Notes: a model not told the origin generated them from the letters alone. A stretch of DNA of 64,000 nt from Lachnospiraceae bacterium (GCA_024403555.1 JAKSRP010000001.1:96229-160228), one strand, 5' to 3'; shown: positions 16,850-27,882, counted from the first letter of the stretch. Numbers and translations: made by a program.

Positions 16850-18115
16850 ATGGTAAAAAAAGAGATGATCGCTATGCTTTTAGCAGGCGGACAGGGAAGC
16901 AGACTTGGTGTTTTAACTTCTAAAACTGCTAAACCAGCTGTTTCTTTCGGTGGTAAGTATAGAATTATTGACTTCCCACTTAGTAACTGTATTAATTCTG
17001 GTATCGATACTGTTGGTGTTATGACTCAGTATATGCCACTTAAACTTAACCAGCACGTAGGAATTGGTATTCCTTGGGACTTAGACCGTAACGTAGGTGG
17101 TGTAACTGTTCTTTCTCCATACGAATCCAGCGGAAAGAGCGGATACTTCGCAGGTACAGCTGATGCGATCTATCAGAACTTAGAATACATGGATTACTAT
17201 AATCCTGATTATGTATTAATCTTATCTGGTGACCACATCTACAAGATGGACTACGAATTAATGCTTGAAAACCATAAACAGAAAGGTGCAGCTATCTCTA
17301 TCGCAGCTATGGAAGTACCTATGGAAGAAGCTAGCCGTTTCGGTATCGTAGTAACAGATGACAATGACACAATTGTAGAATTCCAGGAAAAACCTAAAGT
17401 ACCAAAGAGCAACAAGGCTTCCATGGGTATCTACATTTTCGATTACAAAGTTCTTAAGAACGCTTTACTTGCATGCGAACATATTCCAAACTTAGACTTT
17501 GGTATGCATGTAATCCCATATTGCTTCGAAAACGGTAATAAGATTATCTCTTACGAATTCCAGGGATACTGGAAAGACGTAGGAACATTAAGCTCTTACT
17601 GGGAAGCTAACATGGACTTAATCAGCCTTATTCCAGAATTCAACTTATACGAAGAATACTGGAGAGTATATACAAAGAGCGAATCCATTCCTCCAATGTT
17701 CGTTGGAGAAAATGGCGCAATCAAAGGTTCCATCGTTGGTGATGAATCTGAAATTTATGGTACAGTAGAAAATTCCGTAATCGGTTCTGACGTAATCATC
17801 GGTGAAGGCTCTGTAGTTAAAGATTCTATCATCATGAACCACACAAGAATTGGTGAAAACGTAATCATTGATAAAGCAGTTATCGCTGAAAACTGTGAAA
17901 TCGAAGATAAAGTAGTACTTGGTTCTGCTGACTTTGAAGATGCTGAAAACACCTTTGCTCCTCATATCTACAACCATGGTTTAGTAGCTGTTGGACAGAA
18001 CTCCTACATTCCATATAAAGTAAAAGTAGGTAAGAACGTAGCAATCTTCGGTAAGACAACTCCAGAAGATTATCCAAACAGAGAACTTCCAACTGGAGAA
18101 GCTTTAATTAAGTAA
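16850..18115 (+). CDS. glgC: Glucose-1-phosphate adenylyltransferase, catalytic subunit
   Basis: Makes ADP-glucose, the committed precursor of glycogen. The 421-residue protein begins [20 protein letters not shown], the nucleotidyltransferase loop, and continues with [20 protein letters not shown] and [15 protein letters not shown]; the C-terminal third is a left-handed beta-helix of hexapeptide repeats ([20 protein letters not shown]). The ATG at 16850 with AAAGGGGTG before it is preferred over 16829, which lies too close to the promoter. glgD follows after 15 bases. Codon choice is strongly restricted (TTC, TAC, AAC, CGT, TTA), suggesting high expression. Confidence 0.95.
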   Translation: MVKKEMIAMLLAGGQGSRLGVLTSKTAKPAVSFGGKYRIIDFPLSNCINSGIDTVGVMTQYMPLKLNQHVGIGIPWDLDRNVGGVTVLSPYESSGKSGYFAGTADAIYQNLEYMDYYNPDYVLILSGDHIYKMDYELMLENHKQKGAAISIAAMEVPMEEASRFGIVVTDDNDTIVEFQEKPKVPKSNKASMGIYIFDYKVLKNALLACEHIPNLDFGMHVIPYCFENGNKIISYEFQGYWKDVGTLSSYWEANMDLISLIPEFNLYEEYWRVYTKSESIPPMFVGENGAIKGSIVGDESEIYGTVENSVIGSDVIIGEGSVVKDSIIMNHTRIGENVIIDKAVIAENCEIEDKVVLGSADFEDAENTFAPHIYNHGLVAVGQNSYIPYKVKVGKNVAIFGKTTPEDYPNRELPTGEALIK

Positions 18116-18130
18116 GGTAGGTGAAAAAGC

Positions 18131-19252
18131 ATGAAAACAATCGGTATTATTTTAGCAGGTGGTAACAGCAAAAAGCTGGGCGCACTTTCTGATAGAAGAG
18201 CTACAGCAGCTATGCCAGTAGCAGGTAGCTATAGAGCAATCGACTTCGCTTTATCTTCCATGAGCAACTCTGGAATGCAGAAAGTTGGCGTTATTACTCA
18301 GTACAACTCCAAATCTTTACATGAACATTTAAGTTCTTCTAAATGGTGGGATTTCGGACGTAAACAGGGTGGTTTATATACATTCACACCAACATTAACA
18401 AACAAGAATGATTTCTGGTATCGTGGAACAGCAGATGCTATTTACCAGAACATTGATTTCTTAAAGAAGAGCCATGAACCATACGTAGCAATCGCTGCAG
18501 GTGATGGTATCTACAAATTAAACTACAACGACGTATTAAAATATCACATTGAAAAAGGTGCTGATATCACAATCGTTGCAAAAGATATGGCTGGCGTAGA
18601 TGAAGACATCACACGTTTCGGTATCATCGAAAAAGATGAAACAGGCGCAGTTGTTGGATTCGAAGAAAAACCAGAAAATCCAAAAACAACTTTAGTTTCT
18701 ACTGGTATCTATATCATGAGAAGAAGACATCTCATCTCTGAATTAGAAAGATGCGCAGAAGAAGGTAAATATGATTTAGTTAAAGACATTATGCTTCCAG
18801 CTATGGCTGAAAAACGTGCTTACGTATTCGAATTAAGCGGATACTGGAAGAACATCTCCACAGTAGATGCATATGCTCAGGTTAACAAAGACTTCTTAAA
18901 GAAAGAAGTTAGAGATTACTTCTTCAAACAGCATCCTGGTATCTATACTCAGGTAGCAGATCTTCCACCAGCAAAATACAACGAAGGTTCTTCCGTTAAG
19001 AATTCTATCGTTGCTACAGGTTGTGTAATCAATGGTTCTGTAGAAGGTTCCGTACTTTTCAAAGATGTATACGTAGGAAATAACGTAACAATCAAGAACT
19101 CCATCATCTTAAACGACGTTTATATTGGTGATAACACAGTTCTTGAAAACTGCATCGTTGAAAGCCGTGACACATTACGTCCAGGCACAAACTATGTTGG
19201 AGAAGATGGATATAAAATCGTTGTAGAAAAAAACGAAAGATATATTCTTTAA
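18131..19252 (+). CDS. glgD: GlgD, regulatory/second subunit of ADP-glucose pyrophosphorylase
   Basis: A 373-residue paralogue of GlgC. It keeps the overall fold (IGIILAGGNSKKLGALSDRR ... AGSYRAIDFALSSMSN) but the loop is GGNSKKLG rather than GGQGSRLG and the catalytic GDHIYKMDY becomes GDGIYKLNY, replacing the Asp; the family is known as a modulator of GlgC in Firmicutes. The C-terminus carries hexapeptide repeats (VYVGNNVTIKNSIILNDVYI). It forms an operon with glgC, shares its strong codon bias and is followed by a terminator. Confidence 0.93.
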   Translation: MKTIGIILAGGNSKKLGALSDRRATAAMPVAGSYRAIDFALSSMSNSGMQKVGVITQYNSKSLHEHLSSSKWWDFGRKQGGLYTFTPTLTNKNDFWYRGTADAIYQNIDFLKKSHEPYVAIAAGDGIYKLNYNDVLKYHIEKGADITIVAKDMAGVDEDITRFGIIEKDETGAVVGFEEKPENPKTTLVSTGIYIMRRRHLISELERCAEEGKYDLVKDIMLPAMAEKRAYVFELSGYWKNISTVDAYAQVNKDFLKKEVRDYFFKQHPGIYTQVADLPPAKYNEGSSVKNSIVATGCVINGSVEGSVLFKDVYVGNNVTIKNSIILNDVYIGDNTVLENCIVESRDTLRPGTNYVGEDGYKIVVEKNERYIL

Positions 19253-19273
19253 TTTCTGAATAAATAATCAATA

Positions 19274-19309
19274 TCAAAGGTTCCTTGTATTGTACAAGGA
19301 ACCTTTTTT
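19274..19309 (+). terminator. Terminator of glgCD
   Basis: AAAGGTTCCTTGTA-TTG-TACAAGGAACCTTT followed by a T run. Confidence 0.85.
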
Positions 19310-19345
19310 ATGCTATCCTTTAATTTGCGAAAAGGAGTGATATAG

Positions 19346-19918
19346 ATGAAAATTGTTGTTGGGTTAGGAAACCCAGAGAAAAAGTATGATGGTACAAGAC
19401 ATAATATAGGATTTGTTGCCATCGATTATCTCGCATCCAAATATAACATTAGTGTAGATACAAAAAAACACCGTGCGTTAATTGGCAAAGGCGTAATTGA
19501 CGGTCAGAAAGTAATTCTTGTAAAACCACAGACCTATATGAATTTGAGTGGAGAAAGCTTGCGTTCCATTATGGATTTCTATAAGCTTTATCCGGAAGAT
19601 TTTATCATTATTTATGATGATATCAATTTAGATGTAGGAAGAATTCGAATCCGCAAAAAAGGAAGTGCCGGTGGACATAATGGAATTAAGAGCATCATTT
19701 CTCATTTGGGAAGTCAGGAATTTCCACGTCTTCGCATTGGCGTTGGCGAAAAACCAAAGGGAATGGATCTTGCTAATTATGTACTTGGTAAGTTTTCTAA
19801 AGGTGAGAATGAAATCTACGACAAGATGATGCCAAATGTTGCCGGAGCCATCGAATGTATGGTTTGGGATGACGTAGATAAAGCGATGAATGATTATAAT
19901 AAAGCATTTGTCGAATAA
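19346..19918 (+). CDS. pth: Peptidyl-tRNA hydrolase
   Basis: Releases tRNA from peptidyl-tRNA that drops off the ribosome. At 190 residues it is standard length. Signatures: VVGLGNPEKKYDGTRHNIGF with the catalytic His, LVKPQTYMNLSG, and IYDDINLDVGRIRIRKKGSA followed by GGHNGIKSI. An AAAAGGAGTG site precedes the ATG. mfd follows 35 bases downstream, the conserved Firmicutes order, but the small gene fin that separates them in Bacillus is absent. Confidence 0.96.
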   Translation: MKIVVGLGNPEKKYDGTRHNIGFVAIDYLASKYNISVDTKKHRALIGKGVIDGQKVILVKPQTYMNLSGESLRSIMDFYKLYPEDFIIIYDDINLDVGRIRIRKKGSAGGHNGIKSIISHLGSQEFPRLRIGVGEKPKGMDLANYVLGKFSKGENEIYDKMMPNVAGAIECMVWDDVDKAMNDYNKAFVE

Positions 19919-19953
19919 TAAGAAAACAAAAACACAGTAAAAGGAAGAAACAG

Positions 19954-22900
19954 ATGAAAACAATTATGTATCCGCTGAAAGGGTATCAGGAATATTTGAA
20001 TATAGAAGAAGCACTGAATAAAGGAAGAACGCCCCTTGCGATCAGTGGATGCATAGACTCTCAAAAATGTCATTTTATCCACAGCCTGGGAAAAGATTAT
20101 AAGTGCAGAGTGATCATAACTTATCAGGAGATGAAAGCGAAGGAAATTGTCGAAGAGTATCGTTTTTATGATAAGCAGGTGTATTATTTTCCGGCACGTG
20201 ATCTTCTTTTCTATAGTGCGGATGTTCACGGGAATACGATTGAACAGGAACGCTTGAAAGTACTTCGTGAGCTGATGGAGAACAAGGAAACTACCGTTGT
20301 AGTGACCATCGATGGAATGCTTGATCTACTCATTCCTATGTATCAGTTTCGAAGTAATCGTCTCTATTTTCAGACAGGAGATGAGATTGACCTGGATCAC
20401 GTAGCTGAAAAACTAGTTGATCTTGGCTATGAAAAAACAGCATTTGTAGAAGGCCCGGGCGAATTCTCAATTAGAGGCGGTATTTTAGATTTGTTTCCGG
20501 TGACGGAAGAGGTGCCGTATCGAATTGAATTATGGGATGTAGAAATTGATAATATTCGTATGTTTGATGTGGAATCACAGCGATCCATTGAAACAGTAGA
20601 AGATCTATATGTTTATCCTGCGACGGAAGTCATTATGTCCAAGGGCAGAATGGACGCAGGCTTAAAGAAGATTTCCAAAGAACATAAGGCATATGCACAG
20701 GCCCTGAAAAAAGAAGGGAAGGCAGAATGCTTTGCACGCATCAACCGAGAAATAAACAGAGTGAAAGAAGAACTGAATGAACTCGGCGGAGCCATTGGAA
20801 TTGAGGCATTTCTGAACTATTTTTATGAAGAAACGGTATCACTGATGGATTATTTTCCAAAAGGGGATACCTTATATATCATTGATGAGCCAAATCGAGT
20901 AAAAGACCGGGCAGAAAGCTTTACCTTCGAGGTGGAAGAAAGTATGCGCTCTCGATTAGAAGGCGGATATATCTTACCAGGCCAGGCAAAAAGAATCGAT
21001 TCTTTTGCGCACATCATAGGAGAGGTGTGCAAAAAACCAGTTCTGTTTATGAGCATGCTTATGCAGAACTACAAATTTGCACGTATGGAAGAATCCTTCT
21101 ATCTGAATGTCAAGTCGATTCAGCCTTATAATAACAGCTTTGAACAGCTCATCAAAGATTTAAAAGTATATAAAAAACAAAAATATAAAATCCTGGTGGT
21201 GTCTCCTTCGAATTCTCGTGCAAAGCGATTTGCAGATGAAATCAGAGATGCAGGATTAGAGACTTTTTATTCAGATAAACCAGAACATGTTCTTCTCGAT
21301 GGAGAAATCATGGTTACTGGTGGGAAATTAAAAAATGGATTTGAATATCCGGAGATTCGTTTTGTTGTGATCGCGGAAAGTGATATTTTCCAGCTGAAAA
21401 AGAATCGTAAAAAACGAAAGAAAAGTGAGAAAAAAGGGAAAACCATACATAGCTTTGGCGACCTGTCTGTCGGTGATTTTGTGGTTCACGAAAATCATGG
21501 AATCGGAATCTACAAAGGCATTGAAAAGATTGAACAGGATGGTGTCACCAAGGATTATGTAGACATTGAATACAAGGGCGGCGATCATCTGTATGTTTTG
21601 GCAACCAGATTAGATGCCATCCAAAAATATGCAAGTGCAGGCTCGAAAAATCCAAAAATCAGCAGTCTCGGTGGCAAGGAATGGTCGAATGCTAAGAAAA
21701 AGGTTAAAACAAAAGTTGATGTCATTGCCAAGGATTTAGTAGAATTGTATGCCATTCGCCAGCAAGAGGAAGGATTTGCCTGCGAGGAAGATACCGTATG
21801 GCAGACGGAATTTGAAGAACTATTTCCGTATGAAGAAACGCTAGATCAGCTGACGGCTATTGAAGAGACGAAACGTGATATGGAAAGCAAGAAAATCATG
21901 GATCGACTTATTTGCGGGGATGTTGGATTTGGCAAAACAGAAGTTGCAATCAGAGCAGCCTTTAAAGCGGTGATGAATAATAAACAGGTCGTTTATCTTG
22001 TGCCAACGACCATTTTAGCGCAGCAGCATTATAATAGTTTCCGGGAACGAATGAAGGATTATCCGATTCAGGTTGAGATGATGTCACGTTTTCGAACTGC
22101 AGCGCAAAATAGAAAAACGTTAGAAGGACTGAAAAAGGGCAGTGTCGATATCGTAATTGGAACGCACCGCGTACTGTCAAAGGATGTCGAATTCAAAAAT
22201 TTAGGTCTTCTTATTATAGATGAAGAGCAAAGATTTGGTGTAACGCACAAAGAAAAAATCAAAAAGATGCGAAAAAATATCGATGTGCTTTCCTTATCAG
22301 CAACGCCGATTCCACGTACGCTTCATATGAGTCTGATTGGCATTCGCGATATGAGCATTTTAGAAGAACCACCGGTAGACCGCCAGGCGATTCAGACCTA
22401 TGTTCTTGAATACAATGAAGAAATGGTCAGAGAAGCGATTCTTCGAGAATTAAACAGAGGTGGACAGGTTTATTATGTATACAATCGCGTCAATAATATA
22501 GAAGAAGTTGCAAGCAGAATCAGACGACTCGTGCCGGAAGCGGTGGTGGAATATGCCCACGGACAGATGAGTGAGCGAACCTTAGAGAATAAGATGTTTC
22601 AGTTTATGAATGGAGAAATCGATGTATTAGTTTCTACCACAATTATTGAAACAGGACTTGATATCTCTAACGTTAATACGATGATCATTCACGATGCCAA
22701 TCGATTTGGTCTTTCCCAGCTTTATCAGTTACGCGGACGTGTTGGCCGTTCGAATCGTACGGCTTATGCTTTTTTGATGTATAAGCGCGATACAATGCTT
22801 CGGGAAACGGCGGAAAAAAGACTGCAGGCAATCAGAGAATTTACGGATCTCGGATCCGGATACAAAATTGCAATGCGCGATTTGGAAATTCGTGGCGCAG

Positions 22901-23475
22901 GGAACTTACTCGGCAAAGCACAGTCCGGTCATATGGAGCTGGTAGGATATGATCTTTACTGTAAGATGTTAAATGAAGCAGTATTACGCTTAAAGGGAGA
23001 ACTTGGTCCGGAAGAAGAATTTGAAACAGCGGTGGATCTAACCATGAATGCCTTCATTCCAGCGAATTATGTGCGCAATGAATTTCAGAAATTAGATCTC
23101 TACAAGCGCATTTCTCAAATTGAGACACAGGATGATTTAGAGGAAATGGCGGATGAGCTGATGGACCGTTTCGGGGAGATGCCGAATGCGGTGGTCAATT
23201 TGTTAAATGTGGCCCTCATGCGCGCAAAAGCACATAAAGCATTTATTGTATCGATTAAGCAGATGGATTCAAACTATATAATCAAGATGTATAAAAAAGT
23301 CAATGTAGACAATACAAAGGCATTACAGCTTCTCGATAAATATAAAAGAATTATGAAGGTAGATGTGAAGAAAGAAACTATTTTCCGTATCAATCTGGAA
23401 AAAATGAAGAAAAAGGAGCAGCTTCCATTTATTACACAGATGATCGAGGATATAAATGATTTGATAGTACGATAG
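19954..23475 (+). CDS. mfd: Transcription-repair coupling factor
   Basis: Displaces RNA polymerase stalled at DNA lesions and recruits UvrA. The 1173-residue protein has the N-terminal UvrB-like module ([35 protein letters not shown]), the RNA-polymerase interaction domain near residue 500 ([20 protein letters not shown]), a translocase with Walker [20 protein letters not shown] near residue 655 and DEEQ box [12 protein letters not shown], the [13 protein letters not shown] motif and a C-terminal TRCF domain. No break or frameshift is seen. It follows pth on the same transcript. Confidence 0.97.
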   Translation: MKTIMYPLKGYQEYLNIEEALNKGRTPLAISGCIDSQKCHFIHSLGKDYKCRVIITYQEMKAKEIVEEYRFYDKQVYYFPARDLLFYSADVHGNTIEQERLKVLRELMENKETTVVVTIDGMLDLLIPMYQFRSNRLYFQTGDEIDLDHVAEKLVDLGYEKTAFVEGPGEFSIRGGILDLFPVTEEVPYRIELWDVEIDNIRMFDVESQRSIETVEDLYVYPATEVIMSKGRMDAGLKKISKEHKAYAQALKKEGKAECFARINREINRVKEELNELGGAIGIEAFLNYFYEETVSLMDYFPKGDTLYIIDEPNRVKDRAESFTFEVEESMRSRLEGGYILPGQAKRIDSFAHIIGEVCKKPVLFMSMLMQNYKFARMEESFYLNVKSIQPYNNSFEQLIKDLKVYKKQKYKILVVSPSNSRAKRFADEIRDAGLETFYSDKPEHVLLDGEIMVTGGKLKNGFEYPEIRFVVIAESDIFQLKKNRKKRKKSEKKGKTIHSFGDLSVGDFVVHENHGIGIYKGIEKIEQDGVTKDYVDIEYKGGDHLYVLATRLDAIQKYASAGSKNPKISSLGGKEWSNAKKKVKTKVDVIAKDLVELYAIRQQEEGFACEEDTVWQTEFEELFPYEETLDQLTAIEETKRDMESKKIMDRLICGDVGFGKTEVAIRAAFKAVMNNKQVVYLVPTTILAQQHYNSFRERMKDYPIQVEMMSRFRTAAQNRKTLEGLKKGSVDIVIGTHRVLSKDVEFKNLGLLIIDEEQRFGVTHKEKIKKMRKNIDVLSLSATPIPRTLHMSLIGIRDMSILEEPPVDRQAIQTYVLEYNEEMVREAILRELNRGGQVYYVYNRVNNIEEVASRIRRLVPEAVVEYAHGQMSERTLENKMFQFMNGEIDVLVSTTIIETGLDISNVNTMIIHDANRFGLSQLYQLRGRVGRSNRTAYAFLMYKRDTMLRETAEKRLQAIREFTDLGSGYKIAMRDLEIRGAGNLLGKAQSGHMELVGYDLYCKMLNEAVLRLKGELGPEEEFETAVDLTMNAFIPANYVRNEFQKLDLYKRISQIETQDDLEEMADELMDRFGEMPNAVVNLLNVALMRAKAHKAFIVSIKQMDSNYIIKMYKKVNVDNTKALQLLDKYKRIMKVDVKKETIFRINLEKMKKKEQLPFITQMIEDINDLIVR

Positions 23476-23521
23476 TTTTGTAGTATATTATTACTTGTAA
23501 TAGAATATTGGAGGTCGAACT

Positions 23522-24544
23522 ATGAACAAGAAACTAGCAGCAATTATTGCAGCATTTCTTTTACTTGTCGCAGCCTGTTGTGCGGGTGTGTTTGTGATGC
23601 TTGATCAAACATTGCTTAAATATGATGGAGCCAAAGTATCGATTACAGAAGCAGAAGTATATGCACGTATTCAGGAATATACTTTAGAGAGCGAATATGG
23701 TTCCTACTTTGGAGAAAAGATGTGGCAGACGAATGTAGAAGACGGCGTGTCTTTAGAAGATGCTACAAAGAAAGAAGCAATTGAGACAATTGTGGCAATC
23801 AAAGTATTAGTATCCCATGCAGAAGAGCTTGGTATTTACTTAGATGAAACCGAAAAGAGTGCGATTGATAGTAATGCAGAAAGCTTTGCAGACAGTGATG
23901 TAGGTAAGAAGATTATGGAAATCTCTGGTGCAGACATTGGAACAATCAAAGCAATCTATGAAGATAATGCTCTTGCAGACAAGGTTAAGAATGAATTATA
24001 TAAGAAAGCGGATACAAAGATTTCTGATAAAGAAGCAACTGTAAAATCCGTTTATAAATTAGTTTTTTCCACAAAGAAGATTGATGCGAATGGCGAAGAA
24101 GTGGAACTTTCTGATCAGGAAAAAGAAAAGCAGAAAGCAAAAGCTACAAAAGCTTACAAACAGGCAAAAGCTGGCGCAGATTTCACATTCCTTGCAAAAC
24201 AGTATGATGTATTAGATACATTAGAAGAAAATTATGGCACAGGAAGAGCTGTTTGTGGAAAAGAGTTTGAAGAAGCAGTAGACAAATTAAAACCAGGCGG
24301 AATTACAAAAGTACTTGAGACGCCACAGGGATATGTTGTTGCGATGCTTCGTACTGCAAATAATGAACAGTACACAGACAGTATGAAAGAAACAATCTGG
24401 AAAGAAAGACAGCAGGCTGTTTATGAAGAACAGTATGCACAGTGGACAGCAGATAAGTCCTTTGATTACGATAAGAATGTTTCTGATCGTCTCTGGAAGA
24501 AAGTAGTATTTAATTACGGAGAATTGACAAAAAAAGATAAATAA
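23522..24544 (+). CDS. Parvulin-type peptidyl-prolyl isomerase / foldase (PrsA-like), membrane-anchored
   Basis: A 340-residue secreted foldase. The N-terminus has a Lys-rich start and a hydrophobic stretch ending LLVAACCAGV; VAAC fits a lipobox, though a plain signal anchor is possible. A SurA-like helical region (residues 35-170) precedes a divergent parvulin domain (VYKLVFSTKK ... FTFLAKQYDVLDTLEENYGT ... LKPGGITKVLETPQGYVVAML). It lies 46 bases after mfd behind GGAGG and is probably cotranscribed. It stands where Bacillus has spoVT. Confidence 0.82.
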   Translation: MNKKLAAIIAAFLLLVAACCAGVFVMLDQTLLKYDGAKVSITEAEVYARIQEYTLESEYGSYFGEKMWQTNVEDGVSLEDATKKEAIETIVAIKVLVSHAEELGIYLDETEKSAIDSNAESFADSDVGKKIMEISGADIGTIKAIYEDNALADKVKNELYKKADTKISDKEATVKSVYKLVFSTKKIDANGEEVELSDQEKEKQKAKATKAYKQAKAGADFTFLAKQYDVLDTLEENYGTGRAVCGKEFEEAVDKLKPGGITKVLETPQGYVVAMLRTANNEQYTDSMKETIWKERQQAVYEEQYAQWTADKSFDYDKNVSDRLWKKVVFNYGELTKKDK

Positions 24545-24558
24545 GAATACAAAAATAT

Positions 24559-24595
24559 AAAACCCCGAAATTCCAAGTTTCGGGGTTTTCTTTTA
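24559..24595. terminator. Terminator between converging genes
   Basis: AAAACCCCGAAA-TTCCAAG-TTTCGGGGTTTT with T and A runs on both sides; usable by the foldase gene and by the CPBP protease gene. Confidence 0.85.
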
Positions 24596-24627
24596 TGTTA
24601 ATAAGAAACGTCGTTTCGACATCCTGT

Positions 24628-25563
24628 TTATTTTCGTAGATACATATAAATGCACATGTAAATACAAATGATAAGAAAAAGGTATAATGTCGGCGTACCA
24701 ATTTTTCCTTTTGTTCCTGTTTCACTGCTTTCCTTTTTGGAAGAGAAGAAAATATTTTTAAATTCTCCTGTTCGTTTGTTGAGCTTTGCAATTAAGAGTA
24801 AAACAAGGAAAGCAAGCAACAATCCGATTACAGCAAAAGGACCTAAGCCAATAACGATTTCTTTTACGCTTTCCGGACTTAATGTCTGAGCCTGTTCACT
24901 AAGCTGCTCGGCAGCATCTTTTGCAAGGTTTCCGTGATTTAACGAAAAGGCCATAACGACCGAAGTAGTATTAAAGGTAAAATGTACAAGCATGGAAGCA
25001 AGCAGACTTCCGGTTGCTTCTACCATAAGCGCCATGCAGATTCCTAAGAAAAATGCATAAAAAAACTGATTAAAATTCATATGCATCAGACCAAAGCAAA
25101 GGGCTGAAAGCAGAATTGCTTTGATTTTTGGATCGCTTTTGATTCCTTGATAATACACTCCGCGGAAAACAAATTCCTCCATAAAGGCAGGAGCAAGTGC
25201 CATCGAAAGAACGCTGAGAAACAATCCTTTGCTGGCCAAAGATTGATTTACAAAGGCAGTTACGTAGGATTTTACAAACAACTGGCTGACCGCATTGATG
25301 ACTGAAGTGAAGGGTAAGACCAGATAAGTATATAAAATCACGAAAGGGATAGACACAATATGAAATGGCTTGATTGCAAGTGCTCGGATCGGATTTTGTT
25401 TTGTTAGGATGAAATAAAATCCTGCCAGTACCAAAGGATAAAACTGAAGTACGACTTTGGCGGCTTCCACCGATAGAATCATAGTCCCTTTGAAACCGAT
25501 GAGTAAATAGCAAATCACATAGATCAATAAAAAGAGATTTGCATTTTTTACGCTTTGTTTCAT
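24628..25563 (-). CDS. CPBP-family intramembrane metalloprotease
   Basis: A 311-residue integral membrane protein with about seven hydrophobic segments. The family's glutamate motif is APAFMEEFVFRGVYYQ and the second motif with His is FGLMHMNFNQFFYAFFLGI, matching the CAAX-protease/bacteriocin-processing family. Substrate unknown. The C-terminal tail is basic and Ser-rich before a last hydrophobic helix (TLYLFLIICIYMCIYMYL), an unusual extra segment. It forms a minus-strand run with the next three genes, 12 bases from the methyltransferase. Confidence 0.85.
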   Translation of the reverse strand: MKQSVKNANLFLLIYVICYLLIGFKGTMILSVEAAKVVLQFYPLVLAGFYFILTKQNPIRALAIKPFHIVSIPFVILYTYLVLPFTSVINAVSQLFVKSYVTAFVNQSLASKGLFLSVLSMALAPAFMEEFVFRGVYYQGIKSDPKIKAILLSALCFGLMHMNFNQFFYAFFLGICMALMVEATGSLLASMLVHFTFNTTSVVMAFSLNHGNLAKDAAEQLSEQAQTLSPESVKEIVIGLGPFAVIGLLLAFLVLLLIAKLNKRTGEFKNIFFSSKKESSETGTKGKIGTPTLYLFLIICIYMCIYMYLRK

Positions 25564-25575
25564 AAAATCACTTCC

Positions 25576-26160
25576 TTATTGTTTTCGAAGAAGGAGATTC
25601 AACCACTCTCTCTTTATTCCATCGGTACGTGTTTCGGTGGTTTCCCACAAAGAAAGAATCGAAAATTCCGGGAACAGCTTGATAAGAGAAACTAACTCGT
25701 CTTCTGAATATTCACAGAAAAATCTCTGATCACGAATCTCTGTGGAAGTGCCCTTGTGGAAAGAGGCGAAGAAAATACCTTCATTATTTAATGCGGAAGA
25801 TACTTTTTTCAAAATGGTTGGAAGAAGGGATTTCTCGATGTGTACCAAAGAGGCTAATGCCCAGATGCCATCGAAGACTTCTTCGAAATCGAGTTCTTCA
25901 TAATACATATTTAATACTTCTAAGTCGGTATGAATTTCAGCAAGTGCGCACATCTCGGAAGAACCATCAAGTGCAGTTACATCGTAGCCTGCATCTAAAA
26001 AGGTCAGGCAGTCTCGGCCAGATCCGCAGCCTAAATCAAGGACGGCAGATCCTTCTTCTAAATGTTCCATAAATGGTTCGATCAGATGTGATACATCTAA
26101 ATTTACTGAGTTTTCAAAATATTGGGTTGCGTATTGATTATAATACTCTTGCGAGTCCAA
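25576..26160 (-). CDS. Small class I SAM-dependent methyltransferase
   Basis: A 194-residue methyltransferase with motif I SAVLDLGCGSGRDCLTFLDA and the acidic DVTALDGSSEM loop, followed by FDGIWALASLVHI. It resembles Methyltransf_11/25 proteins such as tellurite-resistance-like enzymes; the substrate is unknown. The start is TTG at 26160, with AAGGAGGAG nine bases upstream. Short spacing to the CPBP gene and to cvfB suggests one minus-strand operon. Confidence 0.8.
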   Translation of the reverse strand: MDSQEYYNQYATQYFENSVNLDVSHLIEPFMEHLEEGSAVLDLGCGSGRDCLTFLDAGYDVTALDGSSEMCALAEIHTDLEVLNMYYEELDFEEVFDGIWALASLVHIEKSLLPTILKKVSSALNNEGIFFASFHKGTSTEIRDQRFFCEYSEDELVSLIKLFPEFSILSLWETTETRTDGIKREWLNLLLRKQ

Positions 26161-26180
26161 AATGGAACTCCTCCTTTCAA

Positions 26181-27017
26181 TTAAATCCTTCTGATAGATG
26201 TTTGTGTGATTTCAATTTTACCCTGTTTTAAGAGTCGTCCAACTGCACGTTTGAATGCATTTTTACTAATACCTAATTCGCGCTTGATGACTGCAGGAGC
26301 TGCTTTGTCTGTAAATGGAAGGACGCCATCATAGCTGTCGATCGTGTCCATTACGAGAATGCAGTCTGCATCCATCTGAATGTATGCCTTTTCACGAAGG
26401 CTTAAATCTAATTTTCCATCTGGTCGAACACGTGCAACACGAGCGTTGATTTCATCGCCTGCATAAAATTTCTTGTGCACTTCCTTCATAGGAATCATGC
26501 CATTATATTTGTTGTCAACAGCGACAAATACACCGAGTTCTTCGTTAATACTTGTTATGGTGCCTTTTACGTGATCATCTACTTTGTAAGGACTATCAGT
26601 AGATAAGAGATCATATACTCTCATGGATGCACAGAGACGTTCGCTCTTATCGATATAAAGAGTACAAAGATATTCTTTTCCCTCACGTACCGTCATAGTC
26701 TGTTCTTTAAAAGGAAGAAATAAATCCTTTTCAAGGCCCCAGTCCATAAATGCTCCGATGGAGGATAAGGACAGGCAACGAAGCTTAGCAACTTCGCCGA
26801 GTACTAATTTTGGTGTAGTAGTAGTTGCGATTGGTCGATCTTCAGAATCTTTATATACAAAAACTTCGATGGCATCGGCCATTCTCATCTGATCTGGCAC
26901 CATCTTTTTTGGAAGAAGAATACTTCCATCTTTTTTCCCTGGCGCATCATTTAAATAAATTCCATGGTCTGTGCCTTTTACCATATACAAAGTCTGTACT
27001 TTTCCTAATTCAATCAT
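26181..27017 (-). CDS. cvfB: CvfB-type S1 RNA-binding protein
   Basis: A 278-residue RNA-binding protein with tandem S1-like beta barrels: an N-terminal one (GKVQTLYMVKGTDHGIYLND), a second (LRCLSLSSIGAFMDWGLEKD), a third (VKGTITSINEELGVFVAVDN) and a C-terminal winged helix (ELGISKNAFKRAVGRLLKQG), the layout of CvfB/YitL. In Staphylococcus the family affects virulence regulator expression; here it is probably a general RNA regulator. It lies 21 bases after the thioesterase gene on the same strand. Confidence 0.88.
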   Translation of the reverse strand: MIELGKVQTLYMVKGTDHGIYLNDAPGKKDGSILLPKKMVPDQMRMADAIEVFVYKDSEDRPIATTTTPKLVLGEVAKLRCLSLSSIGAFMDWGLEKDLFLPFKEQTMTVREGKEYLCTLYIDKSERLCASMRVYDLLSTDSPYKVDDHVKGTITSINEELGVFVAVDNKYNGMIPMKEVHKKFYAGDEINARVARVRPDGKLDLSLREKAYIQMDADCILVMDTIDSYDGVLPFTDKAAPAVIKRELGISKNAFKRAVGRLLKQGKIEITQTSIRRI

Positions 27018-27038
27018 AATTTTCTCCTGTTCTTCCGT

Positions 27039-27743
27039 CTAGCTAAAGGAAATGATGGCATATGGATCTCCATCTTCCCTGCAAAGCTGTATAGTATAAG
27101 TGTTTTCGTCTGCAGTGATTCGTGGATAAATGACATCACCCGCAACTGCAGCCTGTTTGTAGTAAACACGAAGACTGTGAATATCAAAGTCTTCTGGCAG
27201 ATATTCTTCGGCTAAGGATACATACTGTGCATTATTCATGTGCTGATAAGTGTCGATATAACTTCTGATTACAGCAAATGGTTCTGCCTGTGTGAAAGTC
27301 TTTGGCGCACGAATCTTACGTGGATAATAAGTCATATCCAGCTTTGGTTCTGTGCCATAAAGATCAACTTCCTTGCCGTCGTAACGCAGAGGTTTGCCTT
27401 CCTTAGTATCCATATGAACCCAGATTGAGTTGGCACGGACGATTTCATGATTGTTCGAATCAATGATATGGAAATTACGGAAGCCGTAAACACCTTTCCA
27501 ATCATAAGGCCAGGTTTCGATTGTAATCTCTTCGCCGAATACAGGGAAGCGGTCTACTTCAATCTGCCAGCCGGACATAAGCCATGCGCGATGATTCTTT
27601 GCCAGATAATCAAATCCAACTCCAAGAGAGTTAGAATGAAAAGAGGAGCAATCTTGAAAATAGTTGATAAGCTGTGCAATTCCTGCGTGCTGATTTGAAG
27701 AAACTTCACTAAATCGCACACAATGATTCATACGATATTTCAT
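27039..27743 (-). CDS. Acyl-ACP thioesterase
   Basis: A 234-residue FatA/FatB-family thioesterase that releases fatty acids from acyl carrier protein. The two hot-dog folds are visible: an N-terminal one with NYFQDCSSFHSNSLGVG and the catalytic-type NYHMNNAQY equivalent in IRSYIDTYQHMNNAQYVSLAEE in the C-terminal half. GGAGG lies 12 bases before the ATG at 27743; an ATG four codons later is an alternative. It is the first gene of the minus-strand run; its upstream region faces hup. Confidence 0.87.
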   Translation of the reverse strand: MKYRMNHCVRFSEVSSNQHAGIAQLINYFQDCSSFHSNSLGVGFDYLAKNHRAWLMSGWQIEVDRFPVFGEEITIETWPYDWKGVYGFRNFHIIDSNNHEIVRANSIWVHMDTKEGKPLRYDGKEVDLYGTEPKLDMTYYPRKIRAPKTFTQAEPFAVIRSYIDTYQHMNNAQYVSLAEEYLPEDFDIHSLRVYYKQAAVAGDVIYPRITADENTYTIQLCREDGDPYAIISFS

Positions 27744-27853
27744 CTAAATATAATACCTCCATAGCGTTTAGACTGTCTGACTAGCATTATAACCTATGTG
27801 AATGGAAAATGCAAAAAAATTGCGTAAAATAAAGGGTTTTCGCTATTTTTTCC

Positions 27854-27882
27854 TTGACATTTATAGACAAAAGATTTATAAA
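27854..27882 (+). promoter_or_regulatory. SigA promoter of hup
   Basis: TTGACA (27854-27859), 17 bases, TATAAA (27877-27882). It leaves a leader of about 70 bases ending in AGGAGGAAAATATTCGTT before the start codon. Confidence 0.8.

Noticed and set aside
18131-19252. GlgD as a decayed duplicate of glgC
   Set aside because: Although catalytic residues differ, the frame is intact, codon bias is strong and GlgD is a recognised partner subunit in Firmicutes.
20075-20083. Isolated TTATCCACA DnaA box inside mfd, with others at 33165-33173 and in the palindrome at 36059
   Set aside because: Single matches are expected by chance in 64 kb; only the 14949-15099 cluster stands out.
26160-26160. Frameshift or missing start for the small methyltransferase gene
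   Set aside because: The frame opens with TTG nine bases after AAGGAGGAG, an acceptable start; no disruption is needed.
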